Below, in pieces: positions 22,401-31,438 of a stretch of DNA of 64,000 nucleotides. Source of the DNA: Rhodococcus pseudokoreensis (GTDB taxonomy: Bacteria; Actinomycetota; Actinomycetes; Mycobacteriales; Mycobacteriaceae); contig NZ_CP070619.1 in assembly GCF_017068395.1 (NCBI RefSeq), positions 6,386,001 to 6,450,000 on the forward strand, given 5' to 3'. How positions within the stretch are numbered: position 1 is the first letter of the stretch; the number at the start of each line of letters is the position of its first letter. Both the position numbers and the translations under genes were made by a program. The notes under the pieces are model-generated. The model had not been told where the DNA came from. It saw only the letters and a list, made by a program, of their open reading frames with translations, and did no database searches.

Positions 22401-24951
22401 CCTCACCGCCGGCGCCGCGCTCGCACCGGGCGCGACCGCGGTGTCGTGCGAAGGTGTCACGCTGTCGTACCGGGAACTCGACGAGGGGTCGAACCGGCTG
22501 GCCAGGGCGCTGATCCACCGCGGTGCCGGGCCGGACGCCTTCGTCGCGATCGGGGTGCCCCGGTCGATCGACTGGGTGCTGTCGGTGTGGGCGGTCGCGA
22601 AATCGGGGGCCGCCTACGTGCCGGTCGACCCCGCCCTGCCGCCCGCGCGCACCCGCGGCATGCTCGAGGATTCGGGTGCGATGCTCGGGCTGACGGTGAC
22701 TGCGCACCGCGACCGGTTGCCCGGGGTGGTGCCGTGGCTGCTGCTCGACGATCCCGGGATCGCGAACGGATCTTCCGGCGACCCGGTGACCGACGCCGAC
22801 CGCCTGCGTCCGCTGAGAGTCGACCACGCCGCGTTCCTGCTCTACACGTCGGGGTCGACGGGAACGCCGAAGGGTGTCGTGCTCACCCACGGCGGCATCG
22901 CGAATCTCGCTGTCGAGGAAAGGGAACGGTTCGCGTCCATGCACGGGGCGCGGGTGTCGCACCTGGCGTCGCCGAGCTTCGACGCGTCCCTGTTCGAACT
23001 GCTGATGGCGTTCGCCGTCGGCGCGACACTGGTGGTCGTTCCGCCGACGGTGCTCGGGGGACGGGAACTGGCCGAACTCCTCGCGAGCGAGCGCGTGTCG
23101 CACGCATTCTTCACCCCCACCATCCTCGACACCCTCCGCCCCGAAGACCTGCCGTCCCTGCGGATTCTCGCCGTCGCGGGCGAACGGTTCCCACCCGAGA
23201 TCGCCGACCGCTGGACCCCGGGACGGTTCGTCTTCAACGGATACGGACCCACCGAGGCGACGGTGCAGACCACGATCAGCGAGGTGTTGTCGCCCGACGA
23301 ATCGGTGAACGTCGGCGGCCCGGGGCGGGGCGTCGACGTCATCGTGGTCAACACCTGGTTGCAGCCCGTCCCGGTGGGCGTGATCGGGGAACTGTACGTC
23401 GCGGGACCGGGGCTGGCACGCGGCTACCACCGGCGTCCGGCGCTCACGGGTGCGTCCTTCGTGGCGAACCCGTTCGGCGAACCCGGCTCCCGCATGTACC
23501 GCACCGGCGACCTCGTGCGGTGGACCGAGATCGGACGGCTGGAGTATGTGGGACGCAACGATTTCCAGGTGAAGATCCGGGGACAGCGGGTGGAGCTCGG
23601 CGAGATCGAATCCGTGCTGTCCCGCTGCGACGGCGTCGGACGGGCGGCGGTCGCCGTGCACAGCGGCACCGGCGACCGGCTGGTGGGATACGTGACGGCG
23701 GAGGCCGGTGCGAGTATCGACACCGCCGAGGTCCTCCGGTACGCCGGGTCGCACCTCGCGCCGTACATGGTGCCCGCCCAACTGGTGGTTCTGGACCGGT
23801 TGCCAGTCGGCCGTACCGGCAAACTGGACCGCCGGGCGCTGCCCGCTCCCGTGCTCGCGCCCCGGGAGTTCCGGGCACCCGCCACCCCGGTGGAGGAGGC
23901 CGTCGCGGAGGTGTTCGCCGACGTGCTCGGCATCGACCGCGTCGGGGCCGACGACGACTTCTTCGAACTCGGCGGAAACTCGCTCGTCGCGACCCGGGTG
24001 GCGTCCGCGCTCCGGGACCGGCTCGGCACCGACGTCGTCCTGCAGTGGATCTTCCGCAACCCGACCCCGGAGGGCCTCGCCCGCCGGATCGTCGACCCGT
24101 CGGTGCTCGGAAGCATGCCGGCGGACGACGTGCTGAACGTCGTCGTCCCGCTCCGGGCGACCGGTGCTCAACCCGCCCTGTTCTGCGTGCACCCCGCGGG
24201 CGGACTCGCGCTGGGCTACGCCGGACTGATCGGGCACCTCTCGCCCGACCGTCCGGTGTACGGGCTGCAACTGCCGATCCTCAGCGGCGGAACGACGTTC
24301 GAGTCGATGGAACAACTCGCCCACCGGTACGTGGTCGAGATGCGTGCCGTCCAGCCCCGGGGGCCGTACCACCTGCTCGGCTGGTCACTCGGCGGTGTCA
24401 TCGCCCAGGCGATTGCCGTGGAACTCCGTGAGTCGGGCGCCGAGGTCGGCACCCTCGCGATGATGGACAGCTACGTCGCGGAGGGCGACGACTTCGGCGA
24501 CCTCGAAGTGAACGCCGAGGAGTGGCTGCACGGCCTGGGCGTCGAATTCGAGGGCAGCGACGACGCAGGCACGTCGTACCGCGAGCAACTGCTCGAGATG
24601 CTCGGACGCTCGTTCGGCCGGGACCCCGCGTTCGCGTCGACCCTCCTCGGCCGCATCAGCACCGGGCTGGAGAACTCGAAGCAGATCTCCACCGGACACC
24701 GCCCACGCGTGTTCGACGGCGACCTGCTGTTCTTCAGCGCCGCGCAATCCGCCGAAGGGGAGGAAGGCGAACGGCCGTCGCCGGGCGTCTGGCAGCCCGC
24801 GATCACCGGCGTCATCGTCGAGAACAAGGTGGACTGCGATCATCTGCGGATGACGACACCGGAAGCCCTCGCGGTGATCGGGCCGATCCTGGAGAACTCC
24901 CTCGGGTCACGCCCCGATCGCGCTGCCGATGACCGGCCAGGACTCCCGTAA
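13474..24951 (+). CDS. Terminal NRPS: degenerate C, A, T, E, C, A, T, C, A, T, TE
   Basis: 3825 aa with an ATG start inside the previous gene. The first domain (1-370) is a starter-like C domain whose motif reads HRLVNDD at 128 instead of HHxxxDG, so the catalytic second His is Arg. Then A-I (about 376-875), T with GGDSI (Ser928), and a complete epimerisation domain (HHLAVDG at 1121, EGHGRE, NYLGQ), giving a D-residue. Next a DCL-like C (HHTLLDG at 1614), A-II (about 1898-2402), T (Ser2452), C (HHIVADG at 2637), A-III (about 2976-3460), T (Ser3503) and a type I thioesterase (GWSLGG, Ser3638; His3790), which releases the product. A-I and A-II are nearly the same sequence with the by-eye code D-A-Y-F-V-A-A-V; A-III reads D-A-F-F-A-A-G-V. 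I assign no amino acid to these. The 3' end overlaps the convergent mycolyltransferase gene by 45 bases. Confidence 0.96.
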   Translation: MSTGEVLPLTYDQIAVLRAHLPDNTFGQYLELEGPLDEDRFCRALHRTLSECQSLHSTFVLDGPEPGQITGTAVTGPDVLDVTAPGLHAATWIDRELARPMDPATGPLYVHVLFRLPHGRYGWFQRYHRLVNDDPGMAAIVRRTAEAYESGEAAPAAPPETRPFAPPTVPLTSDARYRESGAWADDRRYWEQLLAGVPRQESPPGPVSEDEDQRHATIPADGALARLARGSGGGPAAVLLAALAIYAHSHTGIDDVVIGYRERGFTTPVRLTLTPYLTFETLTRHVGLQLRRSRRHRFLVTEDAAAEPWSVTGGMREPLGVERIGESVVAVVQRWHCDGVRVDVEDRDGTWVVDVQGPADAGQFARILTAAAADPGVGLGGVGVWGLGVGLVRGVAGVGVRLLPEILAGGVVAGGGGVAVSCGGVELSYGELDGWSNRLARVLIGCGVGPEVVVGVVVPRSVELVVAVWAVVKAGGVFVPVDVGLPEVRVREVLVDSGAVVGLSVSGVVVPGVVEWLRVDDVSVVEGVSGGAVSEGERLGVLGVGNAAYVMYTSGSTGRPKGVVVSHGGLANLVEEVRVRFGLWSGCRVSHVASPGFDAAVYEWLMAFSVGACLVVAPPGVFGGAVLGEWLEGEGVSHCFVTPSVLGSVEGSLGSVRVLVVAGEVCGAELVERWGVGRELFDAYGPTEVTVQATVSGALVPGGVVTVGGPGVGVEVVVLDPWLRPVPVGVVGELYVGGVGLARGYRGLVGLTAVSFVASPFGVGSRLYRTGDLVRWDGLGSLVFVGRADFQVKVRGQRVELGEVESVLVSCPGVGAAVVVVGSGGGLVGYVVPEVGAQVDSASVVEFAGSVLPGFMVPSVVVVLGELPVTASGKVDRAALPAPDTASRGPDRAPRTAAEETLASVFAEVLGVDKVGFDESFFALGGDSILSIRLVSRAKAKGLVFTPQQVFEHRTVAALAAESEIADHETTVALAEFAGGGIGTFPPTPVVRYLIERGGHYERFSQSVLLDLPHTVDADRILATVTAVLARHDMLRSRLWRDANGQWQMETRAPSDVDAASLLRRVAFDPSADPGASADLIATEHQAAVERLRPSDGVVVQFVWLDPGAASASGRLLVVAHHLAVDGVSWRILLPDFAAAWQQVSAGNVPALPEPATSMRRWAHALAEEAVRSERTAELGWWQNVVEGPDPLITDRALDPGVDVATALQDVSVETSLDDTSVLLTRLPDLYHGGALDVLLTALVVASSRWRAERGIPGTSMLIRLEGHGREQQVVPGADLSRTVGWFTTVFPVRVELRGIDLDDALAGGHDLGSALKRVKEFLRAVPDMGIGYGLLRYLNPDTAGSLPDTEPGQISFNYLGQVPDPTAGDTAAGWTPADGFGDLRYVPDPDMPASAAVEINAIVIGGRLRVGFGFPDTLLARTEVERLAARWQEALSALVSHARSGVAGGLTPSDVPLVDVTQDDLDTWEKRFGALTDVWPPTPLQAGLLFHALLAKPSIDAYTVQVELHLKGAVDPDRMRRAAATLLERHANLRVAFVPARDGTFVQVVPAAVDVPFRELDLSGLPEAARATELERVLAADRAAPFDTSRAPLVRFLLVSTGSRESRLVWTNHHTLLDGWSMPLAIRELLALYVAGDAGVSALPRPRPYRDFLSLLHRRDPAESEEAWATALAGIDGPTLLLPDARGRQLSAPPESAQYTVSEEVTAELTTLARTRNTTLNTITQVAWAIVLGAATSRDDVTFGSTVSGRSPHLPGVESMIGLFVNTVPTRITLDPRETLGGLLDRTQAEQAALLDHHHLGLADIQRAVGTDIGFDTATVFESYPIDRGGLTEDTDLAGIRVADVRGVDATHYPLSVAFSVDTQLRMTFHYRPDLIDRATVDSTAEQVTRVLEAMVSDPGVRLGGVGVWGSGVGLVRGVAGVGVRLLPEILAGGVVAGGGGVAVSCGGVELSYGELDGWSNRLARVLIGCGVGPEVVVGVVVPRSVELVVAVWAVVKAGGVFVPVDVGLPEVRVREVLVDSGAVVGLSVSGVVVPGVVEWLRVDDVSVVEGVSGGAVSEGERLGVLGVGNAAYVMYTSGSTGRPKGVVVSHGGLANLVEEVRVRFGLWSGCRVSHVASPGFDAAVYEWLMAFSVGACLVVAPPGVFGGAVLGEWLEGEGVSHCFVTPSVLGSVEGSLGSVRVLVVAGEVCGAELVERWGVGRELFDAYGPTEVTVQATVSGALVPGGVVTVGGPGVGVEVVVLDPWLRPVPVGVVGELYVGGVGLARGYHGLVGLTAASFVASPFGVGSRLYRTGDLVRWDGLGSLVFVGRADFQVKVRGQRVELGEVESVLVSCPGVGAAVVVVGSGGGLVGYVVPEVGAQVDSASVVEFAGSVLPGFMVPSVVVVLGELPVTASGKVDRAALPAPEAPVRMFRAPATPFEAVVADVFGEVLGVDRVGADDHFFRLGGDSLSATRVVARVDAALGIDVGVHALFEAPTVAEFAERAAKAGAPTHRPELRAAPRPERIPLSLAQTRMWFLNQFDTSSPAYNIAMAFRLTGALDLDALRAAVSDVVRRHETLRTRFPMAGEEPVQVILPAADAVPDLPVTTVSSEAELRDLLSASVAQGFDVTEQVPLRAAVFETSGTDRTLLVVVHHIVADGVSMVPLARDVTTAYTARAAGHVPDWPPITVQYADFTLWQRRLLGSEDDPQSLVSQQLDYWRGTLAGLPAALDLPADRPRSLQRTPDGSRVGFEIDADLHRRLLATASTHQSTVFMVAHAALAAFLARMSGTGDIAVGTPVAGRGEAALDDVVGMFVNTVVLRTVVSDADRFSDLLDQVRDVDLAAYAHAEVPFEKVVEALDPPRSTAHSPLFQVLLEFQNVERPDLSLPGVEVHGIDLGATIARFDLQLTLAEEYADDGTPAGITAGFAYATDLFDAETVAGLADRFVRMLDTAVTDPSIRVGDLEILDALERDELVPMRGFPAVAERLLPDVLTAGAALAPGATAVSCEGVTLSYRELDEGSNRLARALIHRGAGPDAFVAIGVPRSIDWVLSVWAVAKSGAAYVPVDPALPPARTRGMLEDSGAMLGLTVTAHRDRLPGVVPWLLLDDPGIANGSSGDPVTDADRLRPLRVDHAAFLLYTSGSTGTPKGVVLTHGGIANLAVEERERFASMHGARVSHLASPSFDASLFELLMAFAVGATLVVVPPTVLGGRELAELLASERVSHAFFTPTILDTLRPEDLPSLRILAVAGERFPPEIADRWTPGRFVFNGYGPTEATVQTTISEVLSPDESVNVGGPGRGVDVIVVNTWLQPVPVGVIGELYVAGPGLARGYHRRPALTGASFVANPFGEPGSRMYRTGDLVRWTEIGRLEYVGRNDFQVKIRGQRVELGEIESVLSRCDGVGRAAVAVHSGTGDRLVGYVTAEAGASIDTAEVLRYAGSHLAPYMVPAQLVVLDRLPVGRTGKLDRRALPAPVLAPREFRAPATPVEEAVAEVFADVLGIDRVGADDDFFELGGNSLVATRVASALRDRLGTDVVLQWIFRNPTPEGLARRIVDPSVLGSMPADDVLNVVVPLRATGAQPALFCVHPAGGLALGYAGLIGHLSPDRPVYGLQLPILSGGTTFESMEQLAHRYVVEMRAVQPRGPYHLLGWSLGGVIAQAIAVELRESGAEVGTLAMMDSYVAEGDDFGDLEVNAEEWLHGLGVEFEGSDDAGTSYREQLLEMLGRSFGRDPAFASTLLGRISTGLENSKQISTGHRPRVFDGDLLFFSAAQSAEGEEGERPSPGVWQPAITGVIVENKVDCDHLRMTTPEALAVIGPILENSLGSRPDRAADDRPGLP
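14591..16106 (+). repeat. Direct repeat copy 1: C-depleted adenylation-domain block
   Basis: This block of about 1516 bases encodes A-domain I. It recurs at 19166-20681 with a fixed offset of 4575 bases and about seven substitutions that I could find (14604, 14605, 14633, 15216, 15710, 15711, 15734). Within it the plus strand almost lacks C: Tyr is TAT, Asp GAT, Phe TTT, Asn AAT, and four-fold codons end in G or T. The flanking modules use C-ending codons. Both edges of the composition change coincide with the edges of the repeat. Confidence 0.97.
19166..20681 (+). repeat. Direct repeat copy 2: C-depleted adenylation-domain block
   Basis: Second copy of the 14591-16106 block, encoding A-domain II in the same frame of the same gene. 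The proteins differ at four to five sites, for example GVR for GVG at the start, GSG for GLG, GYHG for GYRG and TAAS for TAVS. Sequence outside the block is unrelated on both sides: E and C domains upstream; an ordinary carrier domain in C-rich codons downstream. The two modules should therefore load the same amino acid. Confidence 0.97.
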
Positions 24952-25866
24952 CTCCGTCTCGAACAGCCCCCACGAATGCGTGCCCTGCGAGAGATACGCG
25001 AACGTGGCCGGAATTTGCAGCGAGTGCAACCGCGACTGGAACGCGGCCGCGCACACGTTGGTCACCATCTCGACCACACTGCCGCCGATCGTCTGCGGCA
25101 CTACCAGCACCGGGTTGTGGTTGTCGATGCCGCCGGGAAGTCCGTTGCCGCTGGAGACGAACAGCTCTGTGCCGCGCAGGCGTTCGGCGTTCACCATCGG
25201 ATCGTGCACCTGCCACTGCGGGTCCACGGCAGGGCCCCACATGTTGGTCGCATTGCCGCCGCCCCGCAATTCCACCATCGAGCGCACCATCGCCTGGCCG
25301 AGCAGTCCACTGGTCGCGGCGCACCCGCTGTACGAGCCGACGGCCCGGTAGAACCCCGGGGCCTGGATCGCGAGGTCGAGCACCGCGCCGCCCGCCATCG
25401 ACACCCCGCCGATGGCGTTCGCCCCGGTGGTCGCGAACCTGCCGTCGATGGCGGCGGGAAGCTCGCTCGTCAGGTACGTCTGCCACTTGTTCCTGCCGAG
25501 GACCGGGTCGTCGGAATCCCAGTCGGTGTACATGCTGTACTGCCCGCCGATCGGCATTACCACGTTGACGTGCTTGTCGGCGAAGAAGTCCCGCACACCG
25601 GTGTTGTTGAACCACGAGATCCCGTCCGAGCCGCCGCCGATGCCGGTGAGGAGGTAGAACGTGGGCGCCGGACCTCCCGATGCCGGAGAGATCACGTCGT
25701 TGGCCACCCACCGGCCCATCGACTCCGAATAGACGTCCACCCTGGTGATGCGCGGCTCCGCCGAAGCGGGCGACGGTCCGAGCGCCGCCCACGCCGAGAA
25801 GACCAGCAGCATCACCGCCGGCACACGCAGAGAGATCGCGGATCGCAGAGCTTCGAACGGTCGCAT
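24907..25866 (-). CDS. Secreted antigen-85-type mycolyltransferase/esterase
   Basis: 319 aa. The N terminus has a basic start, a hydrophobic segment (about 16-30) and a likely signal-peptidase site near ASA-EP (residue 37). The alpha/beta-hydrolase core carries GVSMAGG (nucleophile Ser156) and QGTHSWG near the C terminus (His297), matching the antigen 85 family, which moves mycolic acids onto trehalose and arabinogalactan outside the membrane. Family pattern and length fit. The ATG start gives the full signal peptide. The gene is convergent with the synthetase, and the last 45 bases overlap its 3' end. It implies a mycolate-containing cell wall. A peptide-release or acyl-transfer role in the NRPS pathway cannot be excluded but is not suggested by the sequence. 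Confidence 0.88.
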   Translation of the reverse strand: MRPFEALRSAISLRVPAVMLLVFSAWAALGPSPASAEPRITRVDVYSESMGRWVANDVISPASGGPAPTFYLLTGIGGGSDGISWFNNTGVRDFFADKHVNVVMPIGGQYSMYTDWDSDDPVLGRNKWQTYLTSELPAAIDGRFATTGANAIGGVSMAGGAVLDLAIQAPGFYRAVGSYSGCAATSGLLGQAMVRSMVELRGGGNATNMWGPAVDPQWQVHDPMVNAERLRGTELFVSSGNGLPGGIDNHNPVLVVPQTIGGSVVEMVTNVCAAAFQSRLHSLQIPATFAYLSQGTHSWGLFETELRESWPVIGSAIGA

Positions 25867-25958
25867 GGACGCCCCCTGGCTGTGGCCTGCCCTTCCAATC
25901 TAGGACTGCGGGGTACCTGCTTGGTGCGGTTCCCGTGAACCGGTGTAAAGATGATTCG

Positions 25959-26300
25959 GTGACCGACAACGACCGGCCCGACGAACGTTTCACGCTCGCA
26001 AGCGAGCGGACGTTCCTCGCCTGGATGCGGAGTTCACTCGCGCTCCTGGCCGGTGGCATCGCGATGATCCACCTGGTCCCCGAATTCAGCACCGGGTGGG
26101 TGCGGACGACCCTCGGACTGATCCTGATCGGCCTCGCCGCCGCCGCGGCCCTCGTCGGCATGCGGCGGTGGTCGCAGGTCGAGAAGGCACTACGCGACGG
26201 CGCGCCGATGCCGCCGCCCCACGAGTTGTGGTTGTTCGCGGTGACCCTGACGGTGGTGGCACTGGGAGCGGCGGTCGCCAGCCTGGTGGCCGCGCTCTAA
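25959..26300 (+). CDS. DUF202 (YidH-like) small membrane protein
   Basis: About 113 aa with the DUF202 signature [20 protein letters not shown] at the N terminus and three predicted membrane segments (about residues 22-40, 48-66 and 86-108). GTG at 25959 is preferred because it starts just before the conserved region; an in-frame GTG at 25935 is the alternative, and neither has a strong ribosome binding site. The function of the family is not known. It is transcribed divergently from the mycolyltransferase gene across a 92-base gap. Confidence 0.8.
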   Translation: MTDNDRPDERFTLASERTFLAWMRSSLALLAGGIAMIHLVPEFSTGWVRTTLGLILIGLAAAAALVGMRRWSQVEKALRDGAPMPPPHELWLFAVTLTVVALGAAVASLVAAL

Positions 26301-26355
26301 CCTGCAGAAGAGGTTTGCATCTCGCGAACCGGACGTGAAGACGAAGGAGTACACG

Positions 26356-27363
26356 GTGGCCCACGAACTCAAGCTCGGTTACAAGGCGTCCGCGGAGCAG
26401 TTCGGTCCGCGGGAGTTGGTGGAGCTGGGTGTCCTGGCGGAGCGGCACGGCATGGATTCGGCCACGGTGTCGGATCACTTCCAGCCGTGGCGGCACGAGG
26501 GCGGTCACGCACCGTTCTCGTTGGCGTGGATGACGGCGGTGGGGGAGCGGACGGAGCGGTTGCAGTTGGGGACGTCGGTGATGACGCCGACGTTCCGGTA
26601 CAACCCGGCGGTGGTGGCGCAGGCGTTCGCGACGATGGGGTGTCTGTATCCGGGGCGGATCATGCTCGGTGTCGGTACCGGTGAGGCGCTGAACGAGATC
26701 GCGACCGGTTTTGCCGGGGAGTGGCCGGAGTTCAAGGAGCGGTTCGCGCGGTTGCGGGAGGCGGTGCGGTTGATGCGGGAACTCTGGCTGGGTGACCGCG
26801 TCGATTTCGAGGGTGACTATTTCTCCACGAAGGGGGCGTCGATCTACGACGTGCCCGAGGGCGGGATCCCGGTGTACATCGCCGCGGGGGGCCCGGTGGT
26901 GGCCCGGTACGCCGGGCGTAGCGGTGACGGGTTCATCTGCACGTCCGGCAAGGGCATGGAGTTGTACACGGAGAAGCTGATGCCGGCGGTCGCCGAGGGG
27001 GCTGCCAAGGCCGAGCGCGATGTCGCGGAGATCGACAAGATGATCGAGATCAAGATTTCCTACGACACGGATCCGGAGTTGGCGCTGGAGAACACGCGGT
27101 TCTGGGCGCCGTTGTCGTTGACGCCGGAGCAGAAGCATTCGATCGACGATCCGATCGAGATGGAGAAGGCGGCGGATGCGTTGCCGATCGAGCAGGTGGC
27201 GAAGCGGTGGATCGTGGCGTCGGATCCTGATGAGGCGGTGGCGCAGATCCGCCCGTACCTCGACGCCGGGTTGAACCACCTCGTCTTCCACGCGCCCGGG
27301 CACGATCAGAAGCGGTTCCTCGAACTCTTCGAGCGCGACCTCGCGCCCCGGCTGCGGGGGTAG
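26356..27363 (+). CDS. fgd: F420-dependent glucose-6-phosphate dehydrogenase
   Basis: 335 aa, luciferase-like TIM-barrel family. It oxidises glucose 6-phosphate to 6-phosphogluconolactone while reducing cofactor F420 to F420H2, the main supply of F420H2 in mycobacteria and rhodococci. The sequence follows M. tuberculosis Fgd1 almost throughout, for example [32 protein letters not shown]-type and [20 protein letters not shown]. The GTG start at 26356 is supported by AAGGAG six bases upstream and matches the Fgd1 N terminus; an upstream in-frame GTG at 26335 would add seven residues. Codons are richer in G-ending triplets than those of neighbouring genes. It ends in front of a strong hairpin. 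Confidence 0.96.
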   Translation: MAHELKLGYKASAEQFGPRELVELGVLAERHGMDSATVSDHFQPWRHEGGHAPFSLAWMTAVGERTERLQLGTSVMTPTFRYNPAVVAQAFATMGCLYPGRIMLGVGTGEALNEIATGFAGEWPEFKERFARLREAVRLMRELWLGDRVDFEGDYFSTKGASIYDVPEGGIPVYIAAGGPVVARYAGRSGDGFICTSGKGMELYTEKLMPAVAEGAAKAERDVAEIDKMIEIKISYDTDPELALENTRFWAPLSLTPEQKHSIDDPIEMEKAADALPIEQVAKRWIVASDPDEAVAQIRPYLDAGLNHLVFHAPGHDQKRFLELFERDLAPRLRG

Positions 27364-27378
27364 GCGGCTCCGCCGCCC

Positions 27379-27418
27379 GTGCGTGGTTGACGAGTGCAGG
27401 GACTCGTCAACCACGCAC
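27379..27418. terminator. Strong hairpin between convergent fgd and the diiron gene
   Basis: Perfect 17-bp stem (left 27379-27395, right 27402-27418) with a six-base loop, centred between two converging genes. It probably terminates both. No T-run follows, as is common in actinomycetes. The block gcggctccgccgcccgtg just before the left arm also precedes the hairpin at 47606-47649. Confidence 0.85.
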
Positions 27419-27434
27419 GAGCGCGAAGCGCCCG

Positions 27435-28349
27435 TCAGAGCATGTTCACGCGCTTGTAGAGCCGCCGGGAAGGACCGCCCAGCAGATCGGCCTCGTCCAG
27501 GAACCTCATGAGCGGCTGCGAACTCTCCCGGATCTTCTCGGCCCGGAACCGGTTGTTCTTCGCCTCACGCACCGCGCGTTCGGTGTCGAGGCCGGCGGCC
27601 GCGTAGACGGCTGGGTTGATCATGCTGGAAACGATCAGGTTCGACGCGATCGCGATGCAGGCGCGGCTCGCGGCGCGGTGCACCCTGCTCATGCCCTCGG
27701 CCCGGCGCAGTGTCTCCTCCCGGGCGAAGCGCATGTGCCGGGCCTCCTCGACCACATGAATCTTGCTGGTGACGCGGACGATCGGCTGGACGCGTGTGTC
27801 CTTCATCCAGTCGCGCTGCATGACGTCGAGGATCTCCTCGGCGACGAGAATGCCGGCGTACGCGACCTCCCCCGACGCGAGCGCCTTGAATCCGCGACCC
27901 AGCGTGACCACCGACTTCCGCGGAACGTACGAGGGGCACCCGAACTTCTCGGCGGTGCGGGCGAACATCACGGAGTGCCTGCACTCGTCGGCCACCTCCG
28001 TCAGTGCGAACTGGAAGTGTGCCTGCGACGCGTCCTTGGCGTACATGTCCCGGATGACCATCTGCTGGAGAATCATCTCGAACCAGATGCCGGTGCCCAT
28101 GATCGACGACACTTCGTGCTTCGTCAGCCTGATCTGCTGCTCGAACGTCATCTCGTCCCACATCGGCGTGCCGTACAGCGAGGACCACTCGGGAGTGAGG
28201 CCGTACAGGTCGTCGGGGATCGGCGCGTCCCAGTCCACCTCGACGGTCGGGTCGTACGACATGCGTGCGGAGGAATGGAGAAGCCGGGCGCCGGTGTCCT
28301 GGCGATCCGTGAGCTTCGGATTGCCGAGAGCGAGCGTCGAGCGTGCCAT
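27435..28349 (-). CDS. AurF-like diiron oxygenase family protein
   Basis: 304 aa. The seven metal ligands of AurF can be matched by spacing: Glu91, Glu122 and His125 (DECRH), Glu171, His198, Glu202 and His205 (HVVEEARH). AurF oxidises p-aminobenzoate to p-nitrobenzoate; many actinobacterial relatives have unknown substrates. The ATG at 28349 has GGAGGA seven bases upstream and is preferred to an upstream in-frame start at 28376. A TTGACG element on the minus strand near 28410-28415 may be its -35, with an uncertain -10. It is a single gene, convergent with fgd and divergent from the small gene at 28605. Its substrate cannot be told from this window. Confidence 0.82.
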   Translation of the reverse strand: MARSTLALGNPKLTDRQDTGARLLHSSARMSYDPTVEVDWDAPIPDDLYGLTPEWSSLYGTPMWDEMTFEQQIRLTKHEVSSIMGTGIWFEMILQQMVIRDMYAKDASQAHFQFALTEVADECRHSVMFARTAEKFGCPSYVPRKSVVTLGRGFKALASGEVAYAGILVAEEILDVMQRDWMKDTRVQPIVRVTSKIHVVEEARHMRFAREETLRRAEGMSRVHRAASRACIAIASNLIVSSMINPAVYAAAGLDTERAVREAKNNRFRAEKIRESSQPLMRFLDEADLLGGPSRRLYKRVNML

Positions 28350-28507
28350 GAATGTCCTCCATGTCAGTGTGACCAACAGTTACATCTAATCGTGGACTGA
28401 AATCCTCTTTACGTCAATAGGTATGATGTACAAATTATGGACAACGCTAGCTGGGTTTCCGGGGCGTCAAGCCCTCGGTGATGATCCCCACAACTCCGAC
28501 TCGAGGC

Positions 28508-28536
28508 TTGCTCAAAATTTGCCTATCGTCTGTAGT
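28508..28536 (+). promoter_or_regulatory. Possible sigma-70-like promoter for the 88-aa protein gene
   Basis: TTGCTC (28508-28513) and TGTAGT (28531-28536) are separated by 17 bases, about 70 bases before the ATG at 28605. The match is by eye and weak at both hexamers. Confidence 0.35.
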
Positions 28537-28604
28537 GAGTTCTCGGCAGCGGGCCCGGATGATCCCTTGCCCTGGCATCACCCGGCAGAAAGCGGAATGA
28601 ACCC

Positions 28605-28871
28605 ATGTCTGATCAGAAGAGTGCCGCGCAGCCCCAAAGTCCCGATGTCGCCGTCGGTGCTCGCGTTCGGGTCCGCCGAGACGCCGATGCTCCCGCGCCG
28701 GGCGTCGTGATCGAGGATTTCGCGGACCTGTCCCAATCGGAGGGGCTCCTCGGACGCGATTGGGCGCCCGTGCACCGCTGGGCCGTCGCCCTCGACGACG
28801 GGCGCCTCGTCTTCGCCGACGATGGCGAACTCGACCTCGACACCGAGTCGCCCAAGGCGGCGTGCGGCTGA
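28605..28871 (+). CDS. Small acidic conserved-type protein of unknown function
   Basis: 88 aa, no membrane segment, no recognisable catalytic motif. The centre (VGARVRVRRDADAPAPGVVIEDFAD) looks like a short beta-barrel or SH3-like fold, followed by an acidic tail that ends in AACG. I do not recognise the family. The ATG start follows a modest purine stretch (AGCGGA). The stop abuts the stop of the convergent acyltransferase gene with one base between them. Confidence 0.65.
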   Translation: MSDQKSAAQPQSPDVAVGARVRVRRDADAPAPGVVIEDFADLSQSEGLLGRDWAPVHRWAVALDDGRLVFADDGELDLDTESPKAACG

Positions 28872-28872
28872 T

Positions 28873-29523
28873 TCAGTCGAGTCCGTCGGCGATCTCCTGA
28901 AGTTGCTCGACAGTGCCTGCGGCGATCGTTCGCACATGCTCGGTGACGACGGAGATCGGCCAGTCCCACCACGCGATCCGCACCAGCGCGGCGATGTCGG
29001 ATTCCGAATAGCGGTCCTTGATGTGGACTGCCGGGTTTCCACCCACGACGGCGTAGTCCGGCACCGACCGCGTCACCACCGACCCGGTCGACACGATCGC
29101 GCCGTGCCCGATGTGCACGCCGGGCATGATCGTCGCGTTGCCCCCGATCCACACGTCGTTGCCGACTACGGTGTCGCCGCGCGACGGTAGATCCGCAATC
29201 AGATCGGCATGCTCGGCCCACGCGCCTCCCATGATCGGGAAGGGGAAGGTCGAGACGCCGCTCATCCGATGGTTCGCGCCGTTCATGATGAACGTCGTCC
29301 CCGTTGCGAACGCGCAGAACTTGCCGATGATCAACCGATCCGGGCCGTAGTGGTGCAGGACATTTCGCGTCTCGAACTCGTCCGCGAACTCGGGATCGTC
29401 GTAATAGCTGTACTCCCCGACCTCGATCAGCGGATTGTCGATCAGGGGTTTGAGCAGGACCACCCGGGGCTGACCCGAAACGGGGTGCAGTGTCATCGGA
29501 TCCGGTGCGGCACTCGTAGGCAA
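28873..29523 (-). CDS. Vat-like left-handed beta-helix O-acetyltransferase
   Basis: 216 aa with hexapeptide repeats of the xenobiotic acetyltransferase (streptogramin A, VatD) subfamily: [22 protein letters not shown] with the conserved His in NHRM, then [19 protein letters not shown]. Family members acetylate antibiotics or small alcohols from acetyl-CoA. The TTG start is chosen for GGAG seven bases upstream; an ATG nine codons later (29496) lacks a clear ribosome binding site. Whether it gives drug resistance or acts in ordinary metabolism cannot be told; chromosomal copies are common in actinomycetes. Confidence 0.85.
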   Translation of the reverse strand: MPTSAAPDPMTLHPVSGQPRVVLLKPLIDNPLIEVGEYSYYDDPEFADEFETRNVLHHYGPDRLIIGKFCAFATGTTFIMNGANHRMSGVSTFPFPIMGGAWAEHADLIADLPSRGDTVVGNDVWIGGNATIMPGVHIGHGAIVSTGSVVTRSVPDYAVVGGNPAVHIKDRYSESDIAALVRIAWWDWPISVVTEHVRTIAAGTVEQLQEIADGLD

Positions 29524-29615
29524 CTACTTCTCCATTCCTCGGCGCAGGCGTGCGCGACCTCCTGTATAGCGCCGTACGGCGCTGCGCTGCACGTGCTTTA
29601 CGGCGGATTCGGCTA

Positions 29616-29645
29616 TTGCCATGAGCCACGGATGGTTGCTAGAGT
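29616..29645 (+). promoter_or_regulatory. Probable promoter of the 13E12-type gene
   Basis: TTGCCA (29616-29621) and TAGAGT (29640-29645) are 18 bases apart. The following LexA-like box begins within the -10 element, an arrangement that would let a repressor block transcription. Confidence 0.5.
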
Positions 29646-29660
29646 CGAACAAAGTTTCGA
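29645..29660. promoter_or_regulatory. LexA/SOS-box-like operator
   Basis: The 16-base palindrome tcgaacaaagtttcga differs from the actinobacterial SOS box TCGAAC-N4-GTTCGA by one base. It lies between the predicted -10 and the GTG start at 29684. LexA boxes are known upstream of REP13E12 genes in M. tuberculosis, which supports the call. Confidence 0.65.
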
Positions 29661-29683
29661 ACAACCTCGGGGGAGGGCTGGTC

Positions 29684-31006
29684 GTGGGGGAAGTGGTGGC
29701 ACCGGATCTGGAGGAGTTGCGGGCGTTCACGACGCGGTTGCGGTGTGTGGAGGCGTGTGGTGATGCCGGGTTGGGGATCGAGTGGCTCGACGCGGTGGAG
29801 TCGTTGAAGTCGGTGGGGTGTGCGGTGCAGGCGGTGGTCACCGATGATGTCGCCACCTGCATGCGGGAGGACCGCAAGGCCCGGGGGTTGCCGCGGGCGG
29901 AGTGGGACCGCGGCATCGCCTCGCAGATCGCGTTGGCGCGCAGGGAGTCCCCGAACCGTGGTGGCCGGCATCTGGGGTTCGCCCGGTCGGTGGTGCACGA
30001 GATGCCGCACACGTTGGCGTTGTTGCGGTCGGGCCGGTTGAACGAATGGCGTGCCACCCTGTTGGTGCGGGAGACGGCGTGTTTGTCGGCGGCGGATCGC
30101 GCGGTGGTGGACCACCGGTTGTGTTCGGACCCGGACGTTCTCGACGGCGTCGGCGACCGCGGCCTCGTGGCGAAGGCGAAGGCCCTCGCGGTGGAACCCG
30201 ACGCCGCCGCGGTGGTGGCCCGGTACCGCAAGGCGGTGTCCGAGCGTCGGGTGACGACCCGGCCGGCACCGGATTCGATGGCGTATCTGAGTGTGCTGCT
30301 GCCCATGGAGCAGGCGGTGTGCCTGCAGGCCACACTCGGCCGGGACGCGGACAGTCTCATCGCCACCGGCGACAGTGGCGGCCGGACCCGGAATCAGTTG
30401 ATGGCGGATCTGTTGTTCGACCGCGGCACCGGGGCCTCGGTCACCGATGGGGTGCCGGTGGCGGTGAATCTGGTGATCTCCGACGAGGCGTTGTTGGCGG
30501 GTGAGAACGAGGCGGCGGATGTGGCGGGATTCGGTCCGGTGCCGGCGGGGATCGCCCGGCAGCTGGTCGCGAATGCCCTGGATGGTGATACTGGAGTGAC
30601 CTTGCGAAATGTGTACTCGTGTCCGTTGTCGGGGGCGTTGACGGCGATGGAGTCGCAGTCGCGGATGTTCCCGAAAGGCTTGCGGAAGTTGATCGATCTG
30701 CGGGACCGGACGTGCCGCACGCCGTGGTGTGATGCGCCGATCCGCCATCACGACCACATTCTGTCGCGCCGCAACAAGGGTGCCACGACGGCCCAGAACG
30801 GGGCGGGTTTGTGCGCGGCGTGCAATTACGCGAAGGAAGGCGACGGCTGGACCGCTCGCCCCGTCAGGCGGCACGGCCGTACTCATCTCTTCGACCTCGG
30901 CACCCCGACCGGGCATCACTACCGGTCCGCGGCGCCGCGGCTGCCGTCCGCGGCGCGACGGTCGGAAATCGAGGCCATCCTCATCGCACATCTGCGAGCG
31001 TCATGA
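29684..31006 (+). CDS. 13E12-repeat family protein: DUF222 plus HNH nuclease domain
   Basis: 440 aa. It has an N-terminal DUF222 region (about 5-320) and a C-terminal HNH fold (DRTCRTPWCD, HHDHI, CAACNYAKEG) with two Cys pairs for a structural metal. These genes are multicopy in mycobacteria and rhodococci and their biological job is unsettled. The GTG start at 29684 is preferred because GGGGGAGGG lies seven bases upstream. An in-frame ATG at 29621 would place the promoter and the LexA-like box inside the coding sequence. Codons are strongly G-ending compared with neighbours, a habit shared with fgd and, in extreme form, with the duplicated A domains. Confidence 0.85.
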   Translation: MGEVVAPDLEELRAFTTRLRCVEACGDAGLGIEWLDAVESLKSVGCAVQAVVTDDVATCMREDRKARGLPRAEWDRGIASQIALARRESPNRGGRHLGFARSVVHEMPHTLALLRSGRLNEWRATLLVRETACLSAADRAVVDHRLCSDPDVLDGVGDRGLVAKAKALAVEPDAAAVVARYRKAVSERRVTTRPAPDSMAYLSVLLPMEQAVCLQATLGRDADSLIATGDSGGRTRNQLMADLLFDRGTGASVTDGVPVAVNLVISDEALLAGENEAADVAGFGPVPAGIARQLVANALDGDTGVTLRNVYSCPLSGALTAMESQSRMFPKGLRKLIDLRDRTCRTPWCDAPIRHHDHILSRRNKGATTAQNGAGLCAACNYAKEGDGWTARPVRRHGRTHLFDLGTPTGHHYRSAAPRLPSAARRSEIEAILIAHLRAS

Positions 31007-31038
31007 ACTCGAATCGGGTCTCCGCCGCGCGAAACGTC

Positions 31039-31410
31039 TCACGAAGCGGTGAGGGCGAACACCCGCATCGTGCGGTTCGTTCGGTGCTCGTAGACGCCGT
31101 AGACGCGCACCATCTCGTCGAATTCGCGATAGATCCGCGTCCGCTCCGGTTCCACGAGCAGGGTTGCGGTGACGGAGATGTCCTTCCCGCCGATGGTGAC
31201 CTTCGCGTCCGGCTGGGCGAGGAGGTTCGCCGACCACGCAGGGTGGTGATCCTGCCCGAAGTTGCTGCCCACGACGAAGATCTGCTGCCCTTCGCGGTAG
31301 TACAGGAGCGGGCTCGTCCGCGGCGCGCCCGACTTCCGACCCGTGGTGGTCAGCAGGACCAGGGCGATTCGGCCATACGCCATCTGACCGCCGGGCGGGA
31401 GCGGTGTCAA
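31039..31410 (-). CDS. Deazaflavin (F420H2)-dependent nitroreductase/quinone reductase family protein
   Basis: About 123 aa of the DDN-type split beta-barrel family: LLTTTGRKSGAPRTSPLLY, then FVVGSNFG and HHPAWSANLLAQPDA, which bind F420H2. Members reduce quinones, nitro-compounds or other substrates with F420H2. The frame opens with TTG at 31410; an ATG at 31383 would give 114 aa and start just before the conserved core. The family usually has a somewhat longer N terminus, so the start is uncertain. It lies four genes from fgd, the F420H2-producing enzyme, and is divergent from pta. Confidence 0.8.
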   Translation of the reverse strand: MTPLPPGGQMAYGRIALVLLTTTGRKSGAPRTSPLLYYREGQQIFVVGSNFGQDHHPAWSANLLAQPDAKVTIGGKDISVTATLLVEPERTRIYREFDEMVRVYGVYEHRTNRTMRVFALTAS

Positions 31411-31438
31411 TCACCCGGAGTCGGCGTCCGGATACGCT

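Noticed and set aside
29621..29683. ATG at 29621 as start of the 13E12-type protein
   Set aside because: The LexA-like box and the -10 element would lie inside the gene, and there is no ribosome binding site; the GTG at 29684 has a strong one.
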